From Spongiibacter taiwanensis (GTDB lineage Bacteria > Pseudomonadota > Gammaproteobacteria > Pseudomonadales > Spongiibacteraceae): a stretch of DNA of 64,000 bases. Made by a program: the position numbers and the translations under genes. The notes under the pieces were generated by a model. It saw only the letters and a list, made by a program, of their open reading frames with translations. It was not told where the DNA came from and did not search any database. The stretch spans positions 186,001 through 250,000 of the forward strand of contig NZ_CP098455.1 in the NCBI RefSeq assembly GCF_023702635.1. The letters run 5' to 3'. This document shows positions 34,471 through 43,903 of the stretch, piece after piece (position 1 is the first letter of the stretch; each line of letters begins with the position of its first letter).

Positions 34471-35088
34471 ATGGCAAGCGAAGAAGTCGTCGCAATCGAA
34501 AACCCTGTTAATCTGACCATTACCGAGTCGGGGCAGGATTATTTGGCCGAGTTGCTCGCCAAGCAGGACGACGTCATTGGGGTGCGTGTTTTCATCACCC
34601 AGCCGGGCACCCCCAAGGCGGAAACCTGTATTGCCTACTGTCGCGATGGCGATGCCAACGACGGTGATGTGGTGGTGGAATACCCAAAATTTAATGCCTA
34701 TTTCGAGGCCCGCAGCGTGCCGTTTCTGGATGAGGCGCTGATCGACTACGCCAAAGATCGCATGGGCGGGCAGCTCACCATCAAAGCGCCTAACGCCCGC
34801 TTACCCCGGGTGAGCGCCGACAGCCCCCTCGAAGACCGTATTAATTACGTGCTCTACAACGAGGTGAATCCCGGTCTGGCTGCCCACGGCGGCGAAGTGT
34901 CTCTGGTGGAGGTTACCAGCGACAAATACGCCGTACTCAAGTTTGGCGGTGGCTGTCAGGGTTGCGGCATGGTTGATGTGACCCTTAAAGAAGGCGTGGA
35001 AAAAACACTTCTCGACCAAGTGCCGGAATTGGCAGGTGTTAAGGACAATACCGATCACACCAATACCGAGAATGCTTACTTCAAATAA
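34471..35088 (+). CDS. nfuA: Fe-S biogenesis protein NfuA
   Basis: Carrier that delivers 4Fe-4S clusters, important under oxidative stress and iron limitation. The N-terminal half is a degenerate A-type carrier domain, and the C-terminal Nfu domain has the cluster-binding C162 and C165 in [15 protein letters not shown] 34471 follows AGAGG and gives 205 aa; the frame is open further upstream but the extra residues are unlike NfuA. A GC-rich hairpin (about 35093-35111) without a T-tract follows, before the thioesterase gene. Confidence 0.93.
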   Translation: MASEEVVAIENPVNLTITESGQDYLAELLAKQDDVIGVRVFITQPGTPKAETCIAYCRDGDANDGDVVVEYPKFNAYFEARSVPFLDEALIDYAKDRMGGQLTIKAPNARLPRVSADSPLEDRINYVLYNEVNPGLAAHGGEVSLVEVTSDKYAVLKFGGGCQGCGMVDVTLKEGVEKTLLDQVPELAGVKDNTDHTNTENAYFK

Positions 35089-35130
35089 CCGTCGCCGGCC
35101 TCCGGCCGGTGACCAGCGTGCCCGAATCAA

Positions 35131-35559
35131 ATGAGACTGCCCAAAACCCGTACGGAAATTCAGGTCCGTTTCTCAGACCTGGATATGCTTGGCCATGTCT
35201 CCAACAGCGTGTATGCCCAGTACTTTGATCTGGCTCGGATCGATTATTTTCGCGAAGTGCGGGAATTCAGCGAAGTTCCGCAATACGTGGTGGCCAGTGT
35301 GAAGATGGATATGCTGCAGGAGATTCGCTTTGACCACCGGGTCGTCGTGGAGACCTGGGTAGAGAGCGTCGGAACCAAAAGCATGAACATTGCCCACCAT
35401 CTTTACGCCAACGGTGACTGCGTGACGGTCAGTCGCAGCGTGCTGGTGGGGTTCGACACCCAAACCCGTAAGGCCGTGGCCTTGCCCACGGACTGGGAGC
35501 CCACCGATCCAAGTAAAATCCCCGAAGTGCCCGCCCGACTCAAACCCGGTATCGGGTAG
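35131..35559 (+). CDS. Hotdog-fold acyl-CoA thioesterase
   Basis: Small (142 aa) thioesterase of the 4-hydroxybenzoyl-CoA thioesterase / YbgC-like class. The signature RFSDLDMLGHVSNSVYAQYFDLARIDYF contains the catalytic-type Asp followed by GHVxN. It lacks any signal peptide. The substrate is unknown; such enzymes act on short or aromatic acyl-CoAs. It heads a compact run with YchJ (9 bases later) and the EEP-family gene. Confidence 0.85.
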   Translation: MRLPKTRTEIQVRFSDLDMLGHVSNSVYAQYFDLARIDYFREVREFSEVPQYVVASVKMDMLQEIRFDHRVVVETWVESVGTKSMNIAHHLYANGDCVTVSRSVLVGFDTQTRKAVALPTDWEPTDPSKIPEVPARLKPGIG

Positions 35560-35568
35560 GGCGCCGCA

Positions 35569-36024
35569 ATGGCTCATTGTCCCTGTGGTTCTGGACTTGA
35601 TTTTGAGCACTGCTGTGGCGTCCTCATCAGGGGGGAGCGCCTGGCGCAATCCCCCGAAGAGCTGATGCGTTCGCGCTATAGCGCCTTTGCTACGGGTGAG
35701 GTGGACTACCTGATCCACACATGGCTGCAACCACCGGACTCCCGGGATGCACTGGCAGCAGACATTACCCAAACGCGCTGGACCAGACTGGTGATTGTTT
35801 CTGCTCCGCCTGCGCGCAAAGACCAGGGCGAAGTGGAATTTGCCGCATTCTGTCAGACCGGTGAGGCCAGCTTCGACCAGCTTCATGAGCGTTCACGTTT
35901 TGTCTTCCAGAATGGCCGCTGGCACTACGTGGATGGCAAAATGTTGCCGCCAATCAAACTAGGCAGAAATGAACCCTGCTATTGTGGCAGCGGTCTGAAA
36001 CGCAAAGCGTGTCATCCGAATTAG
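35569..36024 (+). CDS. ychJ: YchJ-family SEC-C motif protein
   Basis: Protein of 151 aa with paired cysteine clusters: [14 protein letters not shown] at the N-terminus and the SEC-C zinc motif [16 protein letters not shown] at the C-terminus. The middle region ([28 protein letters not shown]) is characteristic of the YchJ / UPF0225 family. Predicted zinc-binding cytoplasmic protein; function not established. Start ATG 35569. Confidence 0.88.
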   Translation: MAHCPCGSGLDFEHCCGVLIRGERLAQSPEELMRSRYSAFATGEVDYLIHTWLQPPDSRDALAADITQTRWTRLVIVSAPPARKDQGEVEFAAFCQTGEASFDQLHERSRFVFQNGRWHYVDGKMLPPIKLGRNEPCYCGSGLKRKACHPN

Positions 36025-36034
36025 ATCAACAGCC

Positions 36035-36778
36035 ATGCGGATTCTGTCCTACAACGTTCACAAAGGTTTTTGCTCCGCCAACCGTCAGTTTCTGCTGGCC
36101 GATATTCGGGAGAGTATTCGTGCTGTCGATGCTGATGTGGTGTTTCTGCAGGAGGTGGTGGGCGAAAATCACCGCCATGCCCGGGCAATTGACAATTGGG
36201 TTCACGGTGGTCAGTTCGAGTTTCTCGCCGACAGTATTTGGCCCCATTTTGCCTATGGCAAAAACGCTGTGTATCAACACGGCCACCACGGCAATGCCAT
36301 TTTGAGCAAGTTTCCGATTATCCATTCAGACAATGTGGATGTGTCGCTCTACCGCCAATCCCAGCGCGGCTTGCTGTTTAGCGAGGTCGAGTCGGGTGTG
36401 CATTTGGTCTGTGTTCACATGGGTCTGCTTGGCTGGGAGCGCCACCGACAGTTCCAATTGCTGGAGCGCGCTATCGCCGAACGGGTACCGGCTGCTGCGC
36501 CGCTGATTATTGCCGGTGACTTCAATGACTGGACGGGGGCAATCCACCAGCGGTTTAAACGCCATTTGCGCCTCAGGGAAGCCTTCACCCAGCTCACCGG
36601 CAAGCCGGTGCGCAGCTTCCCCGTCAAGCGGCCGTTTTTTCGCCTGGATCGAATCTACTATCGTGGTTTTGAGGCCGTCGAAGCACGGCGCCTCAGCGGT
36701 CCGCCCTGGGACCGGCTTTCAGATCATTGTGGCATTTATGCGGAGCTGCTTCCGGCTGATGCCGGTGCGCGGTCGTAA
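36035..36778 (+). CDS. Endonuclease/exonuclease/phosphatase family protein
   Basis: Predicted metal-dependent phosphodiesterase of the EEP superfamily, 247 aa. The key motifs are in order: LSYNVHKGF, FLQEVVGE (metal-binding Glu), VCVHMGL, IAGDFNDW and LSDHCGIYAE. No signal peptide or membrane helix is seen, so it may act in the cytoplasm on nucleic acid, lipid or phosphoester substrates; a precise substrate cannot be deduced. It starts 10 bases after ychJ and ends before two terminators. Confidence 0.83.
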   Translation: MRILSYNVHKGFCSANRQFLLADIRESIRAVDADVVFLQEVVGENHRHARAIDNWVHGGQFEFLADSIWPHFAYGKNAVYQHGHHGNAILSKFPIIHSDNVDVSLYRQSQRGLLFSEVESGVHLVCVHMGLLGWERHRQFQLLERAIAERVPAAAPLIIAGDFNDWTGAIHQRFKRHLRLREAFTQLTGKPVRSFPVKRPFFRLDRIYYRGFEAVEARRLSGPPWDRLSDHCGIYAELLPADAGARS

Positions 36779-36794
36779 ACTGAGAAGCCACCAT

Positions 36795-36820
36795 AAAAAA
36801 AGCCCCGGGGGACCGGGGCA
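36795..36820 (-). terminator. Second minus-strand terminator downstream of aroG
   Basis: A GCCCCGG / CCGGGGC stem (36802-36808 / 36813-36819) is preceded on the + strand by seven A residues, giving a U-tract for leftward transcripts. It backs up the hairpin at 36876-36904 and keeps DAHP synthase transcripts from invading the convergent gene. Confidence 0.7.
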
Positions 36821-36875
36821 ATGCCATAGATGGTATAGAAGCACTTTTACTACGCCGCTAGAAAATCTTTAGATC

Positions 36876-36904
36876 AAAAAAAACGCCCATCGGGCGTTTT
36901 TTTT
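36876..36904. terminator. Bidirectional terminator between EEP gene and aroG
   Basis: Eight A residues, CGCCC, a 3-base loop, GGGCG and eight T residues form a symmetric hairpin that can terminate either strand. Confidence 0.85.
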
Positions 36905-36962
36905 CAAATGTACCAGCGTCTCACGAAGCCAATTCAGGCGGGAGCGCCGTCTGCACTTCCGA

Positions 36963-38036
36963 CTATTGGTTACGCGTTGGCAGTACATCTTTGATTTTAT
37001 TGCGTAATTTGCGCAGTGTGGTTTCGGTATCGTCCCAGCCGATACAACCGTCGGTCACCGAAACACCGTACTGCAATTGGCTCAAGTCAGCGGGAATACT
37101 TTGATTGCCTGGCTTGAGGTTGCTCTCGATCATTAAACCAATGATGGATTTGTTGCCCTCGAGAATCTGGTTGCCCACGTCTTCTACCACCAGAGGCTGC
37201 AACGCCGGGTTTTTGTTCGAGTTGGCATGACTGCAGTCCACCATAATATTCAGCGGGTGGCCGGCCTTGGTCAGCGCATCCTCACACAGTTTGATGTGGA
37301 CTGAATCGTAGTTTGGGCCGGCGCTGCCGCCGCGAAGAACTACGTGAGCATAGGCGTTGCCCCGGGTGTGGATAACCGCGACCTGGCCATCGTCGTTCAT
37401 ACCCAGAAAACGGTGGGGGTTAACGGCAGAGCCAATGGCATTCATGGCAACGTCAACACCGCCATCGGTGCCGTTTTTGAAGCCCACAGCCGAAGACAGG
37501 CCGCTGGCCATTTCACGGTGGGTCTGCGACTCGGTGGTGCGGGCGCCGATCGCCGACCAGGCAATAAAGTCTTGCAGGTACTGGGGCGAAATGGGGTCCA
37601 GCGCCTCGGTGGCGGTGGGCAGGCCGATGTCGCAGATATCCATCAACAATTTGCGACCAATGTGCAGCCCCTCTTCAATTTTGAAGGTGTCATTGAGATG
37701 GGGATCGTTGATCAGGCCCTTCCAGCCAACCGTGGTACGCGGCTTCTCAAAATACACACGCATCACAATGACCAGTGTATCAGCGACTTCATCGGCCAGT
37801 TTCTTTAAGCGACCGGCATAATCAAGGGCGGCCTCAACATCGTGGATAGAGCAGGGGCCAACCACCACAAACAAACGGTGATCTTTGCGATCGAGAATAT
37901 CGCGGATGGTTTGGCGGCTTTGGGATACCAGCTCCCGGGCACTGTCACTCATTGGCAGCGCGGCTTTCAGTCGAGCCGGAGTAATGAGGATCTCCTGGGC
38001 TTCGACATTCAGATTTTCGACAATCGGTTTAGACAT
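36963..38036 (-). CDS. aroG: 3-deoxy-7-phosphoheptulonate synthase (DAHP synthase, class I alpha)
   Basis: First enzyme of the shikimate pathway, joining phosphoenolpyruvate and erythrose 4-phosphate. Active-site segments VVGPCSIHD, RVYFEKPRTTVGWKGL, GARTTESQTHRE, GLSSAVGFKNGTDGG and MVDCSHANSNK are conserved. Length 357 aa is typical. Which aromatic amino acid inhibits it (AroF, AroG or AroH specificity) cannot be decided from sequence by eye, so the symbol is generic. It has its own terminators on the left, and diverges from the small secreted-protein gene. Confidence 0.92.
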   Translation of the reverse strand: MSKPIVENLNVEAQEILITPARLKAALPMSDSARELVSQSRQTIRDILDRKDHRLFVVVGPCSIHDVEAALDYAGRLKKLADEVADTLVIVMRVYFEKPRTTVGWKGLINDPHLNDTFKIEEGLHIGRKLLMDICDIGLPTATEALDPISPQYLQDFIAWSAIGARTTESQTHREMASGLSSAVGFKNGTDGGVDVAMNAIGSAVNPHRFLGMNDDGQVAVIHTRGNAYAHVVLRGGSAGPNYDSVHIKLCEDALTKAGHPLNIMVDCSHANSNKNPALQPLVVEDVGNQILEGNKSIIGLMIESNLKPGNQSIPADLSQLQYGVSVTDGCIGWDDTETTLRKLRNKIKDVLPTRNQ

Positions 38037-38162
38037 AAGGCCTACGCAACATCAATTTCAAAAGAGCCGGGCATTTTACCCTAAAGGTTCGCTAAATAAA
38101 TGCACAGCGAGGAAATTCGGCAGTAAAATACGCAAATAATTGGTCGCTGTGGATGTTAGCCG

Positions 38163-38462
38163 TTGTTGTTATTTCGCCTGTTTGCCCTTTTGCTGGTCTT
38201 GCCCCTTGGGAGTCAGGCCCAGTCGGGGGAAAAATACCCTTCGCACGACGATAACACTCCGGTGAAAGAGCAGCCCTTGCCCCTTGAAAAATGGTCGCCG
38301 CGCCCGCGAATACTCCCCCACGACGACCCGAACCAGCTGCCCTGTGATCAGGTCGGGCAGGTCAAACCCACCAGCGAGCAACACCGCCGTGACCTGCAGG
38401 CGCGCCGTCAGCAATGCTTGCAAAAGTACCGGGCTTTCACTCCAGGCGACGGAGTGCGCTAA
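38163..38462 (+). CDS. Small secreted protein upstream of rlmD
   Basis: A 99 aa frame with a convincing signal peptide (MLLFRLFALLLVLPLGSQAQS) followed by a Pro-rich polar region with two cysteines (PCDQVGQ and QQCLQK) that could form one disulfide. The only starts available are TTG at 38163 or 38166, since an in-frame TAG lies at 38157-38159, and the ribosome binding site is weak. Its TAA overlaps the rlmD ATG (TAATG). I do not recognise the family. Confidence 0.6.
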   Translation: MLLFRLFALLLVLPLGSQAQSGEKYPSHDDNTPVKEQPLPLEKWSPRPRILPHDDPNQLPCDQVGQVKPTSEQHRRDLQARRQQCLQKYRAFTPGDGVR

Positions 38463-39766
38463 TGGCCCAACGCAAGGGGCCCACCACGTTCAAAGCTCGC
38501 CCCAGAAAGAAGACGCCACCGCAGAAAGCGTTCGAGCTCGATATTGTCGATCTCGCCGATGACGGCCGGGGAGTGGCCCGACACCAAGACAAGGTGGTGT
38601 TTGTCGTCGGTGCGCTCCCGGGAGAACGGGTCTCGGCCACCTTGGTGCGGCAGCAGAAGCGCTATGACGATGCCATCCTGTCGCAAGTGATCAGGCCATC
38701 TCCGTCACGAACTACCCCTTTTTGCCAATACATTGAACGTTGCGGTGGTTGCCAGCTCCAGCATCTGGAAATCGATGCCCAGCGCAAGGCAAAGGTGGAT
38801 CGCTTGGCCAGAGCACTTGGCCAGACAATCGATACCGACGGGCTGGAGATGCTGGTGTCCCATGACAAGGGTTATCGGCACCGGGCCCGCTTGAGCTACC
38901 GCCAGGGTGTATTGGGATTTCGCGCAGCGGCCAGTCACGACGTTGTCGACATCGCCAGCTGTCCGATTCTCGACCCGGTGCTGGACCGGGCGTTTCGGGA
39001 GAAGCGCGGGATCTTGCTCGAGTATCTTCGGGATGCAGGGCCATCGGAGTTGTTGTTGGCAGTGGGTGAGGGCCGTGTTGGCCTCACCATCCAGCAAAAA
39101 GCCCCGCTCCACCAAGCGGCTATTGAACACCTGGCCCAGACGCTTGCACCTGAAATAATGCTGTTTGCTGTTCACGCCGCAACCGGGGGTTGGCGGGGTG
39201 AAAACGCGCCACTGGCGTATCCTTTGCCCGGGGATTTGTCGATCGCCTTTGAGCCTGGGGATTTTACCCAGGTGAACCCGAACGTAAATCGCCAGATTCT
39301 GCTCACCATCAGCCGGTGGCTATTGCCTCAACCCGGCGAGCGCATTGCCGATTATTTTTGTGGCTTGGGTAACTTCGCCCGGGTGCTCGCCAGCCACGGC
39401 GCAGAGGTCGAGGGTTTTGATATGGGGGAGCAGATGTTGCAGCGAGCCCAGATCCAGGCTGATGCAGAAAAACTGCCCATTCGGTACACACAGGCCGATC
39501 TTTTCAACCCGGCGCATTTGCGGTTGCCTCAGGGGGTTAAGAAAGCCGTTCTCGATCCGCCCCGGGCGGGTGCAATGGCCTTGTGCGAATTTTTGGCGGG
39601 CCGCAAAGCACTCGCCAGCCTTGCCTATGTTTCGTGCAACCCTGCCAGTCTCAAGCGCGACCTGGCAATTCTGACCGCAGGTGGATTTCGGGTCGTGTCT
39701 GCTCTGGCTGCCGATATGTTTCCCCACAGCCACCATGCAGAGTCACTGGTGCTGCTGCGCCGCTAA
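38462..39766 (+). CDS. rlmD: 23S rRNA (uracil-1939-C5)-methyltransferase RlmD
   Basis: Methylates U1939 of 23S rRNA. A TRAM domain occupies about 20-78, the 4Fe-4S cysteines are C88, C94, C97 and C167, the SAM motif appears in ADYFCGLGNFAR, and the catalytic cysteine is C392 in YVSCNPASLKRDL. ATG 38462 gives 434 aa, the family length; the frame is open upstream but overlaps the secreted-protein gene. TrmA and RlmC lack the TRAM or Fe-S arrangement seen here. Confidence 0.93.
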   Translation: MAQRKGPTTFKARPRKKTPPQKAFELDIVDLADDGRGVARHQDKVVFVVGALPGERVSATLVRQQKRYDDAILSQVIRPSPSRTTPFCQYIERCGGCQLQHLEIDAQRKAKVDRLARALGQTIDTDGLEMLVSHDKGYRHRARLSYRQGVLGFRAAASHDVVDIASCPILDPVLDRAFREKRGILLEYLRDAGPSELLLAVGEGRVGLTIQQKAPLHQAAIEHLAQTLAPEIMLFAVHAATGGWRGENAPLAYPLPGDLSIAFEPGDFTQVNPNVNRQILLTISRWLLPQPGERIADYFCGLGNFARVLASHGAEVEGFDMGEQMLQRAQIQADAEKLPIRYTQADLFNPAHLRLPQGVKKAVLDPPRAGAMALCEFLAGRKALASLAYVSCNPASLKRDLAILTAGGFRVVSALAADMFPHSHHAESLVLLRR

Positions 39767-39790
39767 CGGCAGTTTGGTGCTGATCACCAA

Positions 39791-40930
39791 CTAGCCCGAT
39801 TTTTTTGCCAGCAACACCACGAATTTAGGATCTGAGGCAATCACCTCAATCTTGCCGAACAGTCGTTTCAAGTCCTGGTGATAGCCCAAATGCCGGTTTC
39901 CCACAACGCAGAGCTGGCCGCCAGGGCTTAGGTGGTAATGGGCGTCTCTGAACATCTGCCGAGCGATGTGGTCGCCCAGATCGTACTCCTGGTGGAAGGG
40001 CGGGTTGCACAGCACCAGGTCAAAGGGCGCACCCTGGTAGGCGGTCATGCCGTCACCGGCGCAAAATTGGGCCTTGGTGGTCGGGTAATGTGCCGCCATA
40101 TTTTCCCGGGCGCTGTCGATGGCCAGAAAGGAATCATCAAAGAAATGCAGTTGCGCCTGTGGCCAGTGGTGTAGGGCGCGCAGGCCGAGCAAGCCATTAC
40201 CGCAACCCAGATCTGCGATTCGCGGCTGGCCCGGGGGCGAGAGCTGAGGCATCACCCCGATCAGCAACCGGCTGCCGCGATCCAGTTTGCCGCGAGAAAA
40301 GACATTGGCCCGATTAGACAGCGCAAGATCCCATTCAGGCAGGTTGGTGACCTGGCGATCTTCCTGAATATCGGCTGGACCCAAGGCTTCGCCAAAGAAA
40401 ATCAGTCGCGCCTTTTTCCAGGCCAGACTGGGCTGGGTTGGTCCGGCAATGCTGTCGATCAAATCGATGGTTGGCCGGTCGATATGCTTGACCATCCCGG
40501 CACCGATCAACTGCGCGCCCGCATTCACCAGATCAATCAATCGTTCCAGCTGGAAGCGTAGCAGCGAGTGGCTCTTGGGCAGGCGGAAGAAAATTCGGCT
40601 GTATTGCCCCGTCGGCACTTCGGTGGCAGGCAGAAATTGAGGATTTGCCGCGCCGTTGCGCCCGGTGTTTTCCACGGTGGCCAGTTGGGCGACGGCAGAA
40701 TCGCCCCAGCTGACGCAGCGGTATCCCTCTTGCTGGAGGGCCACCGCCAGGGCGCCGAAACGATCATTGACTAACAGCACCGGCTCATCGCCATCCGGCG
40801 GCTGATCGGCCATATGCTGTAATAGCAAGAGGTCGGCTGCATCCCAGGCCTGCAGCACTTCCCGGGGGCGGCGGGGACGACGCAACAATTGCGCCGACCC
40901 AAAGGGGGAGGTCATCAAAGTGTTGGACAT
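39791..40930 (-). CDS. rlmG: 23S rRNA (guanine-1835-N2)-methyltransferase RlmG
   Basis: Methylates G1835 of 23S rRNA. The N-terminal half (LQAWDAADLLLLQ, LVNDRFGALA) and GPTQPSLAWKKARLI match E. coli RlmG as I recall it, and the C-terminal MTase domain has DLGCGNGLLGL and the catalytic NPPF motif (LCNPPFHQEYDLG). Length 379 aa fits RlmG (about 378) better than RsmC (about 340). It converges on rlmD, with 24 bases between the stops. Confidence 0.88.
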   Translation of the reverse strand: MSNTLMTSPFGSAQLLRRPRRPREVLQAWDAADLLLLQHMADQPPDGDEPVLLVNDRFGALAVALQQEGYRCVSWGDSAVAQLATVENTGRNGAANPQFLPATEVPTGQYSRIFFRLPKSHSLLRFQLERLIDLVNAGAQLIGAGMVKHIDRPTIDLIDSIAGPTQPSLAWKKARLIFFGEALGPADIQEDRQVTNLPEWDLALSNRANVFSRGKLDRGSRLLIGVMPQLSPPGQPRIADLGCGNGLLGLRALHHWPQAQLHFFDDSFLAIDSARENMAAHYPTTKAQFCAGDGMTAYQGAPFDLVLCNPPFHQEYDLGDHIARQMFRDAHYHLSPGGQLCVVGNRHLGYHQDLKRLFGKIEVIASDPKFVVLLAKKSG

Positions 40931-40946
40931 GAATGCGGCCCGGCCC

Positions 40947-41822
40947 TCAGGCGCTGGGAGACTCGAGCAGCTGTCGCTGTAATTCGGCGATCTCTGGCGC
41001 GCCTAAGCCCAAACCGATTTCCAGGTAGTTGTCGACGGTCTCATAGTGCTCTTCAATGGCGATAAAGGCCTCTTCCAGAAAGCGGGCCTGAACACCAAAC
41101 AGGGTGCGCACAACGTCGGCGTTTACCTGGTTCATACTGTGCTCACCCAGATATCGCACCGCCTGCTCAATGCGGTTTTGGGTAAAGTGATTGGTGGCTA
41201 GGTAGTCTTCCATTACCGTGCTTCTGGACACACCCAGGGCGGTCATAATCATCGCGGCAGCAAAACCAGTGCGGTCCTTACCCGCGGTGCAATGAAACAC
41301 CATGGGATAGTGCTCATCTTCCATCAACATGCCCAGCCAGTCTCGGAACACGCCAGTGAAGCGTTCGACCATTTCGCGATTGGCCTCGATCAGATAACGG
41401 GCCATCTCTTCGGGTGTGGCGTCCTGCTGCATGAGGTGGCGGGAAATCTGCTCAACCTGGGCGGCGTCGACCGAAACCGGCATGGGCCGGACGATGATCT
41501 GGGTCTGATCCAGCAGGCTATGGGGCGACTCCTGGCGCTCCTCATCAGAGCGAAAGTCCACCACCTTACGGATACCCAGACGCTCTAGAAATCGCTGGTC
41601 ATCATCGGTCAAGCGGGACAGCTTGTCCGAGCGATACAGTTTGCCCCATTTCAGGCTGCGGCCATCTTCGGTGAGATAGCCGCCGAGGTCGCGAAAGTTA
41701 TGCGCCTTGTTAAAGGGCAGCTTGCGTAATTCCAGGCGTTGCTGGGGCGGCATCTGAGCGGGAATCGGCCGCGTCAGATAATCGTAGGGAAGTTCGACGG
41801 GTTCAACCGGGGGCAGCTTCAT
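40947..41822 (-). CDS. Tyrosine-protein phosphatase (dual-specificity-like)
   Basis: Predicted cytoplasmic protein phosphatase of 291 aa with the P-loop signature FHCTAGKDRTG, in which HCxAGKDRTG is the variant typical of the bacterial Y_phosphatase3 group that includes lipid-phosphatase-like members. NFRDLGGYLTEDGR near the N-terminus is also characteristic. The substrate may be protein or phosphoinositide-like. It starts 108 bases downstream of the ABC operon and 16 bases upstream of rlmG in the minus-strand order, so may be cotranscribed with rlmG. Confidence 0.85.
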   Translation of the reverse strand: MKLPPVEPVELPYDYLTRPIPAQMPPQQRLELRKLPFNKAHNFRDLGGYLTEDGRSLKWGKLYRSDKLSRLTDDDQRFLERLGIRKVVDFRSDEERQESPHSLLDQTQIIVRPMPVSVDAAQVEQISRHLMQQDATPEEMARYLIEANREMVERFTGVFRDWLGMLMEDEHYPMVFHCTAGKDRTGFAAAMIMTALGVSRSTVMEDYLATNHFTQNRIEQAVRYLGEHSMNQVNADVVRTLFGVQARFLEEAFIAIEEHYETVDNYLEIGLGLGAPEIAELQRQLLESPSA

Positions 41823-41930
41823 GGGCGTAAGGCACTAAGGTGAGATGGGGCGTCCGCAAGATTAAGGCATTGTACCTTGCCAGTGCCAGTATTGACCAAC
41901 ACTGGGCGCCCTAACGGGGTCGATAAGCGA

Positions 41931-42920
41931 CTACGGTCCATCCTGCTGCGCCAATATTTCCCAGTAATGACACGCCGCCGAGTGGCTATCTGCTGGCGCC
42001 GATTCCAACGCGGGTTCGGCTTCCGCGCATGTGGGCTGGCGGTGGGGGCAACGGGTGTGAAACCGACAACCACTGGGCGGTGCCAGTGGTGAGGGTAAGT
42101 CGCCTTTGGCGACTTGTACGGGTGACGGCGGCACACCAAGCTGGGGCAGGGCAGACAACAGGGTTTTGGTATATGGATGCCGCGGCCCTTCATAAACTGC
42201 GGTTGCCGGCCCCACCTCGGCCAATTTTCCAAGGTACATCACCGCGATCCGGTCACTCATGTGGCGCACTACTGACAGATCGTGGGAGATAAACAGCATC
42301 GCCAGCCCCAACTCAGCCTGGATATCCACTAACAGGTTGAGTATTTGGGCCTGCACCGACACGTCCAAGGCGGAGACCGGCTCATCGCAGATCAGAATCT
42401 TCGGTTCGAGGGCGATGGCCCGCGCGATACCAATGCGCTGGCGCTGGCCGCCGGAAAACTCGTGGGGATATTTGTTGGCAGCACTTTGGGGAAGGCCGAC
42501 CATATCCAGCAGGGCCAAGACCCGTTGACGGCGGCTGGCGCGATTGCCAACACCGTGAATCACTAACGGCTCTTCAATGAGGGTTTCAACCGGATGGCGG
42601 CTGTTTAAAGACTCGAAGGGGTCCTGGAAGATCATCTGCAGGTCGGCCCGCAGCGGGCGCATCTCCCGGTCTGATAGTCCCACCAACTCCCGGCCCTGAT
42701 AGCGAATGCTGCCCGCCGTGGCCCGGTGAAGGTTGAGAAGGGCCTTGCCCAGACTACTCTTGCCACAGCCCGATTCACCAACCAAGCCCAGGGTTTCGCC
42801 GGCCTGCAGCGAAAAACTGACGCCATCGACTGCTCGCAGCCATTGGCGTGGTGAGAACATTCCCCCTTTGTGGGGAAAGTGGAGTTTGAGGTTTTCGACC
42901 TCTAACAGCGGTGCACTCAT
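41931..42920 (-). CDS. Peptide ABC importer ATP-binding protein (OppF-like)
   Basis: Second ATPase of a Yej-type importer, 329 aa. Walker A GESGCGKS, the signature SGGQRQR, and Walker B LICDEPVSALD are in order, and the C-terminal oligopeptide-type cysteine domain has CRFHTRCPHRQPTC. In E. coli, YejF fuses two such ATPases; here they are separate genes overlapping by 4 bases. It is the last gene of the five-gene operon transcribed from 47799 leftward. Confidence 0.9.
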   Translation of the reverse strand: MSAPLLEVENLKLHFPHKGGMFSPRQWLRAVDGVSFSLQAGETLGLVGESGCGKSSLGKALLNLHRATAGSIRYQGRELVGLSDREMRPLRADLQMIFQDPFESLNSRHPVETLIEEPLVIHGVGNRASRRQRVLALLDMVGLPQSAANKYPHEFSGGQRQRIGIARAIALEPKILICDEPVSALDVSVQAQILNLLVDIQAELGLAMLFISHDLSVVRHMSDRIAVMYLGKLAEVGPATAVYEGPRHPYTKTLLSALPQLGVPPSPVQVAKGDLPSPLAPPSGCRFHTRCPHRQPTCAEAEPALESAPADSHSAACHYWEILAQQDGP

Positions 42921-43903
42921 GCCTGCAGCTCCCGCCAGTGGTGGCAGGCAACCCAGCCGCTGGTTTCATCAGCCGGGGTGAGGGGCGGGTTCTCCTGTCG
43001 GCAGCGCTCATCTGCACGGTGGCAGCGGTTGGCAAAGCGGCAGCCCGCCGGCATTTCACTGGCTGACGGCACCTGGCCTTCAAGGGATCTCAAGGGCGAC
43101 TTTGGCGGATGACCGGCGCCGGGCAGCGCGCCAAGCAAGCCCTTGGTATAAGGATGGCGCGGAGTGGAAAACAGCGCCGCGCTGTGGTTCTGCTCAACGA
43201 CTTGACCAGCGTACATCACCGCAATACGGTCGCTAAGCTGAGACACCAGCGCCAGATCATGGGTGATAAACAGCATGGCCATGCCGCGCTCATATTGCAG
43301 CCGCTTGAGGAGCTGGACGATTTGCGCCTGGATGGTGACATCCAGTGCTGTCGTCGGCTCATCGGCGATCAGCATGGTGGGCTCGCAACTCAGCGCCAGC
43401 GCAATCATCACCCGCTGACGCATACCGCCTGACAGCTCGTGGGGGTAGGCATCTACCCGATCTTCCGGCGCCGGGATACCCACCTCGGCGAGTAATTCAA
43501 TCACTCGCGCCCGGCGTTGGCCTTGACTCATTTCGGGGAAGTGCAGGGCCAATGCCTCGCCAATTTGCTTGCCAATACGGTGTACTGGATTGAGGGCGCT
43601 CATCGGATCCTGAAAGATCACCGCAATCTGGCGCCCGCGCAGACGGGCCATCGCGTTAACGTCGAGGGCATCCAATGCTTGGGATTGAAACTGGATCGAT
43701 CCCCGGCTACGGCGCGCCTGGGGCTTGGGTAGCAGGTCGAGAATCGACATGGCCGTGAGGCTTTTGCCGCAGCCAGATTCACCAACCAGCCCAAGGGTTT
43801 CCCCTTGCCCAATTTGCAGGGAAACGCCACTGACCAGCTCCCGGTAGACGCCCTCGTCATCGCGAATTTCCACAGCCAGATCTGCAATGGCAAGCAGGCT
43901 CAT
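42917..43903 (-). CDS. Peptide ABC importer ATP-binding protein (OppD-like)
   Basis: First ATPase of the Yej-type importer, 328 aa. Walker [11 protein letters not shown], the signature LSGGMRQRV, Walker [12 protein letters not shown] and the C-terminal oligopeptide ABC domain with CRFANRC and ERC are present. It overlaps the OppF-like gene by 4 bases and the binding protein gene by one base, so expression is coupled with both. Confidence 0.9.
   Translation of the reverse strand: MSLLAIADLAVEIRDDEGVYRELVSGVSLQIGQGETLGLVGESGCGKSLTAMSILDLLPKPQARRSRGSIQFQSQALDALDVNAMARLRGRQIAVIFQDPMSALNPVHRIGKQIGEALALHFPEMSQGQRRARVIELLAEVGIPAPEDRVDAYPHELSGGMRQRVMIALALSCEPTMLIADEPTTALDVTIQAQIVQLLKRLQYERGMAMLFITHDLALVSQLSDRIAVMYAGQVVEQNHSAALFSTPRHPYTKGLLGALPGAGHPPKSPLRSLEGQVPSASEMPAGCRFANRCHRADERCRQENPPLTPADETSGWVACHHWRELQA

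Noticed and set aside
39775-39793. Small inverted repeat between rlmD and rlmG
   Set aside because: A 6-bp A+T-rich stem without a T-tract is too weak to call a terminator.
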